Source: a virus. From it: a DNA stretch of 23,003 nt. The notes beneath the pieces are model-generated. The model was not told the DNA's origin. It ran no database searches and worked only from the letters and a program-made list of their open reading frames with translations. This document shows positions 1 through 6,394 of this stretch, piece after piece; position 1 is the stretch's first letter, and every line of letters starts with the position of its first letter. The DNA lies in the IMG/VR virus record IMGVR_UViG_3300009177_000119, positions 1 through 23,003 of that record; one strand, given 5' to 3'. Made by a program: the position numbers and the translations under genes.

Positions 1-495
1 ATAGGTCGCTTTGACGTATTCAAAATAAGCCGCCGGCGTGACATGCCAATTGGGTTCGTTCATGCACTGAAAGTGCACACACTTGCCCTTTGTCGCGGTC
101 ACCACTTTCGTTACGAACTGACCCCAGTTGGCCGGCACCGGATACGGACCAATGCCGATCATCAGCGTTGGCTCAATCCCTCTGGCGACTTGGTCGTTAA
201 TGATCGCCATTGCCTCCGGCGTAGGCGCTATACCGGACGTATTGAAATAACTGTAATGAAGGTCGTCACGCGTGACCTTTGCGCCGATGGAAGTCAGCCG
301 CGCATTCGGGTCCGGGGTAATGGTTGAGTGAAAGTTGAGGCCGAATTTTACTGACGCGCTACTTTTGCTTATTGGCGTCGCGACGGTCCACGGTCCTGTC
401 GGGTCAGGCGGAAGCGCTGCATCAGTGGCTGTAATTGAGGTGGCTTGCGTGATCGTAACGGTGCTGCCATCGGCTTTCTTGATGACAGCTTTCAT
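1..495 (-). CDS. Clan GH-A-like glycoside hydrolase, partial (C-terminus beyond left edge)
   Basis: An open minus-strand frame runs from an ATG at 495 to base 1 without a stop, giving 165 visible residues. After an N-terminal module of about 45 residues, the sequence looks like the first half of a TIM-barrel glycosidase: FGLNFH near residue 50, an RDD strand end near 90, then QCMNEPNW near 143-150. Asn-Glu-Pro at 146-148 matches the acid/base Glu signature at the end of strand 4 in clan GH-A families (GH5, GH39 and relatives). The second catalytic Glu would lie outside the window. The start overlaps the stop of the upstream 60-residue gene (ATGA), so translation is probably coupled. Its place after the spike genes suggests a virion-borne enzyme attacking a host glycan. 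The substrate cannot be told, and the family assignment rests on motif recognition only. Confidence 0.72.
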   Translation of the reverse strand, partial: MKAVIKKADGSTVTITQATSITATDAALPPDPTGPWTVATPISKSSASVKFGLNFHSTITPDPNARLTSIGAKVTRDDLHYSYFNTSGIAPTPEAMAIINDQVARGIEPTLMIGIGPYPVPANWGQFVTKVVTATKGKCVHFQCMNEPNWHVTPAAYFEYVKATY

Positions 496-674
496 GATAG
501 GTCCACCGCGACATCGTGCTGGGCAGCCATGGCTATTTCATTATTGACCTTGGCTTTGTCGATCTTGGCTTGCAAGGCGGCGATGGTGGCCGCCGAGTCG
601 TCGGTGAAATTAACGGAAACCACGTTTGTGAGGGTAGTCGTCGTGCCGTCCACGTTCACTACGGACAGGTCCAT
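492..674 (-). CDS. Small virion-associated protein, 60 aa, unknown function
   Basis: This 60-residue frame has a good ribosome binding site (GAGAGG, about 8 bases before the ATG) and is coupled by an ATGA overlap to the glycosidase gene. The N-terminal 25 residues, rich in Thr and Val around DGTTTTLT, resemble the N-terminus of the downstream glycosidase (DGSTVTIT). The C-terminal half (residues 30-52) is a likely amphipathic helix, rich in Ala and Lys. It may be a short adaptor or fibre-type protein. No function is recognised. It is the first minus-strand gene after the inserted plus-strand PEP-CTERM gene. Confidence 0.65.
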   Translation of the reverse strand: MDLSVVNVDGTTTTLTNVVSVNFTDDSAATIAALQAKIDKAKVNNEIAMAAQHDVAVDLS

Positions 675-702
675 GCGTAACCTCTCTTTAAGAAGAATCC
701 AT

Positions 703-731
703 TTGCTTCACACGGGAGATAAGAAGACAAT
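703..731 (+). promoter_or_regulatory. Weak candidate promoter for the PEP-CTERM gene
   Basis: TTGCTT at 703-708 and GACAAT at 726-731 are separated by 17 bases and sit about 40 bases before the plus-strand start codon. The match to the sigma-70 consensus is only 3/6 and 4/6. It is listed because a gene opposed to all its neighbours needs its own promoter and this is the best candidate in the 96-base gap. Confidence 0.25.
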
Positions 732-756
732 GTTCTTTTTGCTGCCACCACCACAC

Positions 757-762
757 AAGGAG
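757..762 (+). promoter_or_regulatory. Ribosome binding site of the PEP-CTERM gene
   Basis: AAGGAG lies 8 bases before the ATG at 771. This near-perfect Shine-Dalgarno sequence supports both the start codon and the reality of this opposite-strand gene. Confidence 0.8.
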
Positions 763-770
763 AACCCATC

Positions 771-1343
771 ATGCGTCGCGCACTCTTACTGCTTACCCTG
801 CTGTCATCGCCTGGATACGCCACCGTGTACGAGCTGGACGCCACGTTTCAGCGCGGGAAAGGAGAAACCCTTGTCATTACCGGACTAGTAGACGATGCCC
901 CGCCTATTCAGCCTTGGTCTCCTGGGCTGAACTGGAGCCTAGATGCTTCTTTTTTGGGTGTCCCCTTCCCAAGACAAGTGCATTTCCAGCCAGGGACAGG
1001 ATGTTATATTCCCCTTATCCAAACCGACCCCGATTGCTACCACGGTAGCCTGACCAGAGAATCGCTTGAATTGGACAGAGGAAGATATTTGTATCTGCAC
1101 TTATCCCGAGACGATAAGGGAACCTTTGTGAGTGGCACCTATTATCTGGAATATGGCTCATTCGATGATGGCATAACAAGCCCAAACGCTGGCGTAGAGC
1201 CCTACTACCACCTTCTATCCGCCACACTGAACCCGACCAACGCAACGCTTGCTCAGATTGTTCCTGAGCCATCCACTTGGATGTTCCTGCTACTGCTGCT
1301 TATACCGTTCCACCTCCAGCGTTTGTATAAGTTACGGTCGTAG
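771..1343 (+). CDS. PEP-CTERM sorting domain protein (phage-carried cargo gene)
   Basis: A 190-residue exported protein. Residues 1-17 form a signal peptide (Arg-Arg, a Leu-rich core, then GYA before the probable cleavage site). The C-terminus has the complete tripartite PEP-CTERM signal: VPEPST at 164-169, a hydrophobic segment of about 12 residues rich in Leu, and a basic end (RLYKLRS). In bacteria this tail is recognised by exosortase/EpsH systems, which process proteins for the outer surface of exopolysaccharide-producing Gram-negative cells. The core (residues 18-160) looks beta-rich, with Cys78 and Cys89 possibly forming a disulfide; its function is unknown. The gene is opposite to all its neighbours, has an excellent ribosome binding site, and its last 44 bases overlap the end of the converging 135-residue gene. 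No exosortase gene is in the window, so the host would have to supply it. A cargo (moron) gene is the natural reading. Confidence 0.85.
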   Translation: MRRALLLLTLLSSPGYATVYELDATFQRGKGETLVITGLVDDAPPIQPWSPGLNWSLDASFLGVPFPRQVHFQPGTGCYIPLIQTDPDCYHGSLTRESLELDRGRYLYLHLSRDDKGTFVSGTYYLEYGSFDDGITSPNAGVEPYYHLLSATLNPTNATLAQIVPEPSTWMFLLLLLIPFHLQRLYKLRS

Positions 1344-1707
1344 CGGAAGCGACGTTTAAATCAAAATCACGCCATGCGTTGTTAGCTATCGTGGCGGTGC
1401 CGTTGACCGTCACGCCAGTTGCATTGGCGGTATAAGTAATCACCTGCCCGGTTGTGTTGACTACGCGAACGCGCCTCCAATGCCCTCCAGCAGTGTCTAC
1501 GCTACCGAGCGCCGTGATGATCTGCGGACCGGTAGCGGTAGTATCTGCGACCGCACCCGCAGGGGCTCCGGTTCGCAGCAATGTATCCGCTATGGACTCA
1601 GCGGCTGTCAAGCTAACGGAAACTGATGCAGTACTGAGAGTTAATTCTATTGACCGACGATTCAGTGAGATGCTCGCCCAGTTTCCAATTTCAGTATTAA
1701 AGATCAA
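1300..1707 (-). CDS. Putative fibre/appendage protein, 135 aa
   Basis: Rich in Thr, Ala, Val and Asn, with alternating hydrophobic residues typical of beta-structured phage fibre or decoration proteins. The central part (about residues 75-100, VVNTTGQVITY) resembles the 'GQ-x-ITLVN' strands of the preceding 118-residue protein, so the two may share a fold. The start appears to be TTG at 1707, 18 bases after the upstream stop, with no good Shine-Dalgarno; translation may be coupled. Its 3' end runs 44 bases into the end of the converging PEP-CTERM gene. The last residues (AGGGTV) look like an ordinary fibre tail, so it is probably intact. Function is inferred from context and composition. Confidence 0.6.
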   Translation of the reverse strand: MIFNTEIGNWASISLNRRSIELTLSTASVSVSLTAAESIADTLLRTGAPAGAVADTTATGPQIITALGSVDTAGGHWRRVRVVNTTGQVITYTANATGVTVNGTATIANNAWRDFDLNVASATTVTYTNAGGGTV

Positions 1708-1725
1708 CTGAACAGACTGGAAACT

Positions 1726-2082
1726 TCACAGAGTAATGCTCGCAACGGTCAAATTCAGATTCGTATTGCTGAGCGTGTTCCCATCTTGAATGATGAACGG
1801 ATTAGCGCTCGCGTTTACAAGCGTAATGACTTGCCCATCGAATCCATTTGGAATAGTAGGAGCTGCAGACAGCGTATAAGCCGCGCCAGTCGTCGTGACA
1901 ACAATGGCGGTGCATTTCTGCACTTCAGTATCTGATTGCGACAGCGCCTGACTTGCCGCGTCGAGCGTGACTACTAACGTCGTAGAATTTAGCGCCGGAA
2001 AGTAAGCGATAGAATCGGCGTTAGAATCCCACGTCCTGGCAGAAGCTGAAGCGCCAGACCTTAGAGTATAGGTAGCGGCCAT
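1726..2082 (-). CDS. Putative virion appendage protein, 118 aa
   Basis: A beta-rich 118-residue protein with no charged clusters. The stretch DGQVITLVNAS (residues about 82-92) is of a kind commonly seen in C-terminal beta domains of phage fibres and spikes. The start at 2082 follows the spike stop codon directly, with GGAG 7 bases upstream. It could be a trimerisation or capping protein, or a small fibre working with the upstream 760-residue spike. No catalytic motif is visible. Confidence 0.62.
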   Translation of the reverse strand: MAATYTLRSGASASARTWDSNADSIAYFPALNSTTLVVTLDAASQALSQSDTEVQKCTAIVVTTTGAAYTLSAAPTIPNGFDGQVITLVNASANPFIIQDGNTLSNTNLNLTVASITL

Positions 2083-4365
2083 TTAATAACTCCAAGTCTG
2101 CAGCAGCATCGCATCCAAATAAAGGCTACCAGCAGCGGCATCTATCAATTGCAGTTCAAATCTCAACTCAAGGAAAGCCGCCCATTCGGGGGCCAGCCAG
2201 GGTTGCTGCTGCGGAAGATTGATAAATCGCCAAGCAGCATCGCTTGGTGTAAATGTAGCAACAGGTAACTCCGCTCCAGGATTCCCACCATCAATATGAT
2301 AGTTGACCGGATGCGAGACTACGATTTCGTAAGTCGAACTGGCTAAATTTACAGAGGCAGCAGCCAAGTTTAATGCATAGATTTTCACCGTACCCGTAGC
2401 TGTGACATTCCCGAAAAACTGCACGCCTGCAGCATCAAACCCTGACGTCGTTGGTCCTCTGTTATAGATTTCTACTGTATCGCCCTTGGCTGCGCCGGGC
2501 ACGGTCACGGTAGCTAGCAGGCTCCCGTAACTACCAGCAGGTAGCAATACATTATCAAATGTAACTGCCTTTCTATATACGGTCTCTCTGGCCCGCGCCA
2601 TATCAAGAGATGCTCTCCATCCCGGATTCACATTAAATAAACCAGTACCGCCCGCGCTAATTTTATAGACACAATTGAACACGTATTGCCTGCCTGGGAC
2701 AACTGGCTTGATAATACTGAACGCTCTACTGCCGACGACTCCGCCGATCAGGCCAACACGAAGACATTGCGTTCCTTCAAATGCGGTAGCATTGGTGACG
2801 AATAATCCCATCGTGGATGACGATGTCGTGCTAGTAAGCGGTAAGTTATCCTGCACAATACGGATATCGTCATAGAACACCGTCAACTCTGGATCGGAGT
2901 CGTTAAGACCAGCCAATTCGAAGAGCGGGTCATACATATTATTAAATTGTCGAGCTGAGTCAGTATCAGTAATGTCATAGCACAACGTAGATGTTCTGCC
3001 GCTTGCTCCGGTGCCTCCGGTCCAACTCCAGTTTTTCATCTTAAAATTAGGCCATGTCAGAACTGGTGTGCCAGCATTATTAAGACGCGGAACTACCAGC
3101 ACATTAGAAGCCGGCCTCATGTTAATCATGTATGGATTATCTAATATAACGGTCCATCTATCAGTCAGTGAGAAGTATCCGGTTATACCAGATGCGGCGA
3201 GGACTCCTGGTTGAATGAAATAGCAGTTAGTTATAGTTAAAGTGCCATTAGTCCCGGTAGACCCGATGCTATTGCCAATGAACCAAGGCTCAAATTCGTA
3301 TCGCTCTTCGAAATGGCAGTTATCGAAATGCCACCGACCACGAGAAGCCCGGAAGATTGGTACGCCATTACCATATAAATTGCCGCCGTTATTATCAATA
3401 GATACGTGAGAAAAGAACCCGTCCCAAGTAGCATTGTCCCCGCCAATGGACGCACCGGCAGGTGTCTGCCCAGTACCATCACTAATAATTCCGCCGATCC
3501 AACTGAATCTTTCACCGCTGTTGGAATCTACATCTTCAACCAAAAAGCCCCATTGCTGACAACGTAGACTGTGAACATCTCGAAACTGTACCAAGTAACA
3601 ATTAGGTCCACGATGTACGATATTTTTCTTAAATTGCCGTACCTGCACATTGCGCAACATAGTGCGACACGAATTCAACCCGAGCACAATACCGTCTTGC
3701 GTGTGTAATTCCGACGGGCGTCCATCCGTTTCTAACCGGAAATTTTGCAAAACAGTTGTGTCCTTCTCCTTATCCTGTGACGAGCCAACTATTTGCATAG
3801 CGATGGTTGTAGCCGATGTCATCGCGGCGCAATACATCTGTACATCCTGCCCGTCGAATAAGCCAACCTTGTTCGTATTTATCGTTATGCCAGGGTCTCC
3901 AATGTGCAGACTCTGCCCCCCGCCAGCAGGTAGAGAGACGTAACCGTAGTCACCATCAGCAAAGGCAGCACACGCAGCGTTAATAAGTGCGCAATTGGCA
4001 TCAGCAAACGCCGGGTCATTGAAGACAAGTCCAGTTATGGTAGTTGTCCCCCTATTTCCTGAACCACCCCCGCCGCCGCCACCACCGCCAGTAGCGGGGT
4101 CGGCACACACGATCACATCAGTCAGCACCAGCGGCGTGACTCCGGCCCCCGCGATGATCAGCGTATAACGACCGCCTGGGACGTAGAACCAGTACAAGCC
4201 ATTGTCATCGGTAGTGACGGGATTTAACCTGGGCACCGTGCCGGCAGAATCGGCCCACAACGACAACTGCACGTTACCAGGATAGGTTTTGACCGTCACG
4301 GAGACGTTACGCAGCGCATCACCGGTTGTGGTCTGCGCAAAATCTTGGTATTTGATGAGCGCCAT
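2083..4365 (-). CDS. Tail-spike-like protein with probable beta-helix, 760 aa
   Basis: Domain order seen: residues 1-90 are a beta-sandwich-like module (typical of N-terminal virion-attachment or prealbumin-like domains); residues 93-101 are a run of nine glycines followed by SGNRG; about 105-480 is a long Asn/Gly/Ile-rich region with repeated short strands (for example ITNCYF, LRNVQV, LQNFRL) typical of right-handed parallel beta-helices in spikes; about 500-760 holds jelly-roll-like segments with two repeats of a carbohydrate-binding appearance. Spikes of this type bind and often cleave host capsule or O-antigen. I cannot identify catalytic acids from sequence alone. The gene is clearly AT-richer than the head genes (21 of 60 bases are G or C in 3121-3180, against 40 of 60 in 16741-16800), consistent with exchange of host-range genes. 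It begins 3 bases after the upstream stop. Confidence 0.78.
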   Translation of the reverse strand: MALIKYQDFAQTTTGDALRNVSVTVKTYPGNVQLSLWADSAGTVPRLNPVTTDDNGLYWFYVPGGRYTLIIAGAGVTPLVLTDVIVCADPATGGGGGGGGGSGNRGTTTITGLVFNDPAFADANCALINAACAAFADGDYGYVSLPAGGGQSLHIGDPGITINTNKVGLFDGQDVQMYCAAMTSATTIAMQIVGSSQDKEKDTTVLQNFRLETDGRPSELHTQDGIVLGLNSCRTMLRNVQVRQFKKNIVHRGPNCYLVQFRDVHSLRCQQWGFLVEDVDSNSGERFSWIGGIISDGTGQTPAGASIGGDNATWDGFFSHVSIDNNGGNLYGNGVPIFRASRGRWHFDNCHFEERYEFEPWFIGNSIGSTGTNGTLTITNCYFIQPGVLAASGITGYFSLTDRWTVILDNPYMINMRPASNVLVVPRLNNAGTPVLTWPNFKMKNWSWTGGTGASGRTSTLCYDITDTDSARQFNNMYDPLFELAGLNDSDPELTVFYDDIRIVQDNLPLTSTTSSSTMGLFVTNATAFEGTQCLRVGLIGGVVGSRAFSIIKPVVPGRQYVFNCVYKISAGGTGLFNVNPGWRASLDMARARETVYRKAVTFDNVLLPAGSYGSLLATVTVPGAAKGDTVEIYNRGPTTSGFDAAGVQFFGNVTATGTVKIYALNLAAASVNLASSTYEIVVSHPVNYHIDGGNPGAELPVATFTPSDAAWRFINLPQQQPWLAPEWAAFLELRFELQLIDAAAGSLYLDAMLLQTWSY

Positions 4366-4368
4366 TGG

Positions 4369-5436
4369 CTACATCCGCAGCAGGTAGGACATGCCGGTCT
4401 GAAAGAACGTCGGCGCACCCGCATCGCCGTAGAACGTGATGGTCTGAGCGGCGCTGCAGATTTCGATAGCAGAGACGTAGTGAGCGCCGATGCCGGGAGT
4501 GCCATTCCAACTGCCCTGCACGAACCCGGTTGACGCGACGGCCGAATTGCCGAAGCCGGCGAGCCCGCTAATGGTCGAAGTCGAGTCCAACGCAACCGCA
4601 ACCGTCGGCGCTACGGTGCTTGCGCCTACGAGCGGACGGTTTGAATGAGTTGCCGAAATTGCGTCCTCGCTTACCGTTCCACCGATCACAAACGAAACGC
4701 GCGCCGTTGCATTGCCGTTCGGCGCGCGCGGAGTCGCGGCGTTATAAGGCCACGAGTCGGTCGAGTCGCCAAGCTGCCCAGCAACAGTAACTCGGTTGTA
4801 CATATTCCAGACGTTGTGGATCGCCTGCCCCCAGTTCGCCGCAACCGTACCGTACGTCCACTCAATTCCGGCCGTGCCGTTCGAGCGCACCGTTCCGACG
4901 TAGCGACCGCACTTGATCGCCGGGCCGTTGGTGATCGCCACCGAATTGACCAGCACGCCGTTTTGCATGACCAGCGCGGTTCCGGCGCTGCGCGTAGTCC
5001 CGTCCGTCCATGCAGGGCCGCGCGTGAGCGCGAGGGTGCCCGCCGTTGTCGCGCCGAGCGAGGTGTCCCACACGAACATATCGTAATTGGTGTTGTTGGC
5101 CACCGCGAGCGGACCGGCACTACCTACGGTCGTGGCAGTGGTAACGTTGCTCAGCTCGGTGAACGTGAATGTCTTCCAGTTCGTGCCGTTGTAGATCGAG
5201 ATGCGATCTCCGGCATAGGGCGTATAGAAGAACGTGGTGACGCTCGCTACCGTAGAGGTCATCACCGGCACGAGCGTCGTCAGTGTGAGCCGACCGCCAG
5301 CACCGGCATTGCCGCCGATCGACGTACCGTCGGGGACCTGGAACAACACACCCATATGATCTTGGAACGTGGCACCGGACAGGTTGTAGATCGAGTACAG
5401 ACCGCCGAGCCAGTCCTGTACGATCGGGTCAGCCAT
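4369..5436 (-). CDS. Phage structural protein of the virion appendage region, 355 aa
   Basis: The N-terminal 60-110 residues include GGRLTLTTLVPV followed by a strand with FFYTPYAGDRISIYNG. I recognise this arrangement from many environmental phage structural proteins that are generally left unnamed. The remainder is Thr/Ala/Gly-rich and beta-structured; IHNVWNMYNRV (about 205-215) is the most distinctive element. No enzymatic motif is seen. The start codon overlaps the upstream stop (TAATG). It probably forms part of the spike base or a fibre, and the neighbouring 760-residue protein could mount on it. The exact role is unknown. Confidence 0.68.
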   Translation of the reverse strand: MADPIVQDWLGGLYSIYNLSGATFQDHMGVLFQVPDGTSIGGNAGAGGRLTLTTLVPVMTSTVASVTTFFYTPYAGDRISIYNGTNWKTFTFTELSNVTTATTVGSAGPLAVANNTNYDMFVWDTSLGATTAGTLALTRGPAWTDGTTRSAGTALVMQNGVLVNSVAITNGPAIKCGRYVGTVRSNGTAGIEWTYGTVAANWGQAIHNVWNMYNRVTVAGQLGDSTDSWPYNAATPRAPNGNATARVSFVIGGTVSEDAISATHSNRPLVGASTVAPTVAVALDSTSTISGLAGFGNSAVASTGFVQGSWNGTPGIGAHYVSAIEICSAAQTITFYGDAGAPTFFQTGMSYLLRM

Positions 5437-5711
5437 TAGTCGTTATCCCCGTAGCTGCGATCGCCGTACGTTGGCTTGGGCAATTCGCAGTAACCTTCAT
5501 CGCAATCTTCGGGCGTGACATAGCCGTCGCTCAGCACGCTGCCGAAGCCGTTCTTGGCTTGCGGCTCATAACCGGGCGGCATCTGATTGCCGTTCGCCTG
5601 CGCAGACGACTTGCGCGCAGACTTGGCCGTGGCCCACTTGTCGGCGCCCACGTCCTCGCCGGCCGGAACATCTACCGGTTGCCGCCAATAGAACTTAGGG
5701 GTCGCTGGCAT
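5436..5711 (-). CDS. Small hydrophilic protein, 91 aa, with GNQMPPG motif
   Basis: No family is recognised. The protein is hydrophilic and probably largely disordered, ending in an acidic, Tyr/Asp-rich tail. Residues 41-47 (GNQMPPG) resemble GNEMPPG in the 59-residue C-terminal part of the upstream acyltransferase fusion, which suggests the two are distant relatives. The start has GGGAG about 7 bases upstream, and that site begins immediately after the U-tract of a strong terminator, an unusual layout. The stop overlaps the start of the 355-residue structural gene. Confidence 0.65.
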   Translation of the reverse strand: MPATPKFYWRQPVDVPAGEDVGADKWATAKSARKSSAQANGNQMPPGYEPQAKNGFGSVLSDGYVTPEDCDEGYCELPKPTYGDRSYGDND

Positions 5712-5723
5712 ATCCGTTCTCCC

Positions 5724-5751
5724 AAAAAGAAAAGGCCGCCCAAAGGCGGCC
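5724..5751 (-). terminator. Intrinsic terminator after the glycan cassette
   Basis: Read on the minus strand this is a perfect 7-base-pair stem (GGCCGCC/GGCGGCC) with a four-base loop, followed by TTTTCTTTTT. It is the clearest intrinsic terminator in the left half. It separates the glycan cassette from the spike genes, and the ribosome binding site of the next gene begins directly after the U-tract, leaving no room for a promoter in between. Confidence 0.85.
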
Positions 5752-5773
5752 CTGATGCAACGCGAACTGCTAC

Positions 5774-5953
5774 TTAGTCTTGCCCGCTGCCCGGATAGCT
5801 CAGCGGTACGAGCTTCTTCATCTTCATCTCGGAAATATCAGCGTTCGATTGATCGCCGATATCCATTCCCGGCGGCATTTCATTGCCGGGCGCCGAGGTG
5901 CCCTTTTTGTTGATGTAACCGGAAGTCTGAAAGCCAGTGTCGTTCTCAGCCAT
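5774..5953 (-). CDS. Probable internally initiated 59-aa protein (C-terminal part of the acyltransferase frame)
   Basis: An ATG at 5953 inside the acyltransferase frame is preceded by AAAGGAG at an 8-base spacing, as good as any ribosome binding site in the window. The 59-residue product is hydrophilic, unlike a beta-helix, and contains GNEMPPG (residues 23-29), matching GNQMPPG of the next gene. The simplest reading is a once separate small gene whose upstream neighbour lost its stop codon; both the fused and the free forms may be made. Function is unknown. Confidence 0.55.
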   Translation of the reverse strand: MAENDTGFQTSGYINKKGTSAPGNEMPPGMDIGDQSNADISEMKMKKLVPLSYPGSGQD

Positions 5954-6394
5954 GCTCGTTGCTCCTTTGTTTAAAATAATCTTGCTGCCAATCACTTTCG
6001 CGTGCGCGGGCACGTTCTTAGTGACCACTGCCCCAGCCCCGATCATCGCGCCTCGGCCAATACGCACACCGGGCAAGATCGTCGCGTTTGCCCCGATCGA
6101 TACAAAGTCTTCCACGATCGTCTGCGGGCGAACAGGTTTAGCGCCGCCCGGCCCTACGTAGGTCGGCGGATACTTATCGTTGGTGAAACACACGTGCGGC
6201 CCGATGAACACGTTGTCGTGCAGGATCACGCCCTCGGGCAAGAATGCAAACGCTTGGATGCTACAGTTGCTGCCGATCAGTACACCGTTGCCGATCCACA
6301 CCGGAGCGTGAATGGTGCAGCCAAAGCCGCACTCGAAATCAAGCAGAACGGAGAGTTCGGGATGCCAGATCGTGCAGAGTAGTCCCTGCTTCAC
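5774..6394 (-). CDS. Left-handed beta-helix sugar acyltransferase fused in frame to a small protein, 206 aa
   Basis: Residues 25-140 are hexapeptide-repeat beta-helix (repeats such as VWIGNG, VFIGPH, VSIGAN, VRIGRG, AMIGAG). The motif GPHVCFTNDKYP near residue 85 is the loop typical of the WlbB/WxcM/FdtC-type N-acetyltransferases, which acetylate 3-amino sugars on nucleotide carriers. The likely role is acylating a nucleotide-sugar intermediate in the cytoplasm. The start is GTG at 6394 with AAAGGA 6 bases upstream, overlapping the epimerase gene by 56 bases. The enzyme proper ends near residue 147, but no stop follows; the frame continues into a 59-residue tail with its own ribosome binding site and ATG at 5953. 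No aminotransferase lies in the window, so the substrate may come from the host or from genes outside. Confidence 0.82.
   Translation of the reverse strand: MKQGLLCTIWHPELSVLLDFECGFGCTIHAPVWIGNGVLIGSNCSIQAFAFLPEGVILHDNVFIGPHVCFTNDKYPPTYVGPGGAKPVRPQTIVEDFVSIGANATILPGVRIGRGAMIGAGAVVTKNVPAHAKVIGSKIILNKGATSMAENDTGFQTSGYINKKGTSAPGNEMPPGMDIGDQSNADISEMKMKKLVPLSYPGSGQD

Noticed and set aside
4645-5439. 264-residue plus-strand frame rich in Arg
   Set aside because: It is the antisense shadow of the 355-residue structural gene, with a composition typical of a shadow frame and no ribosome binding site.
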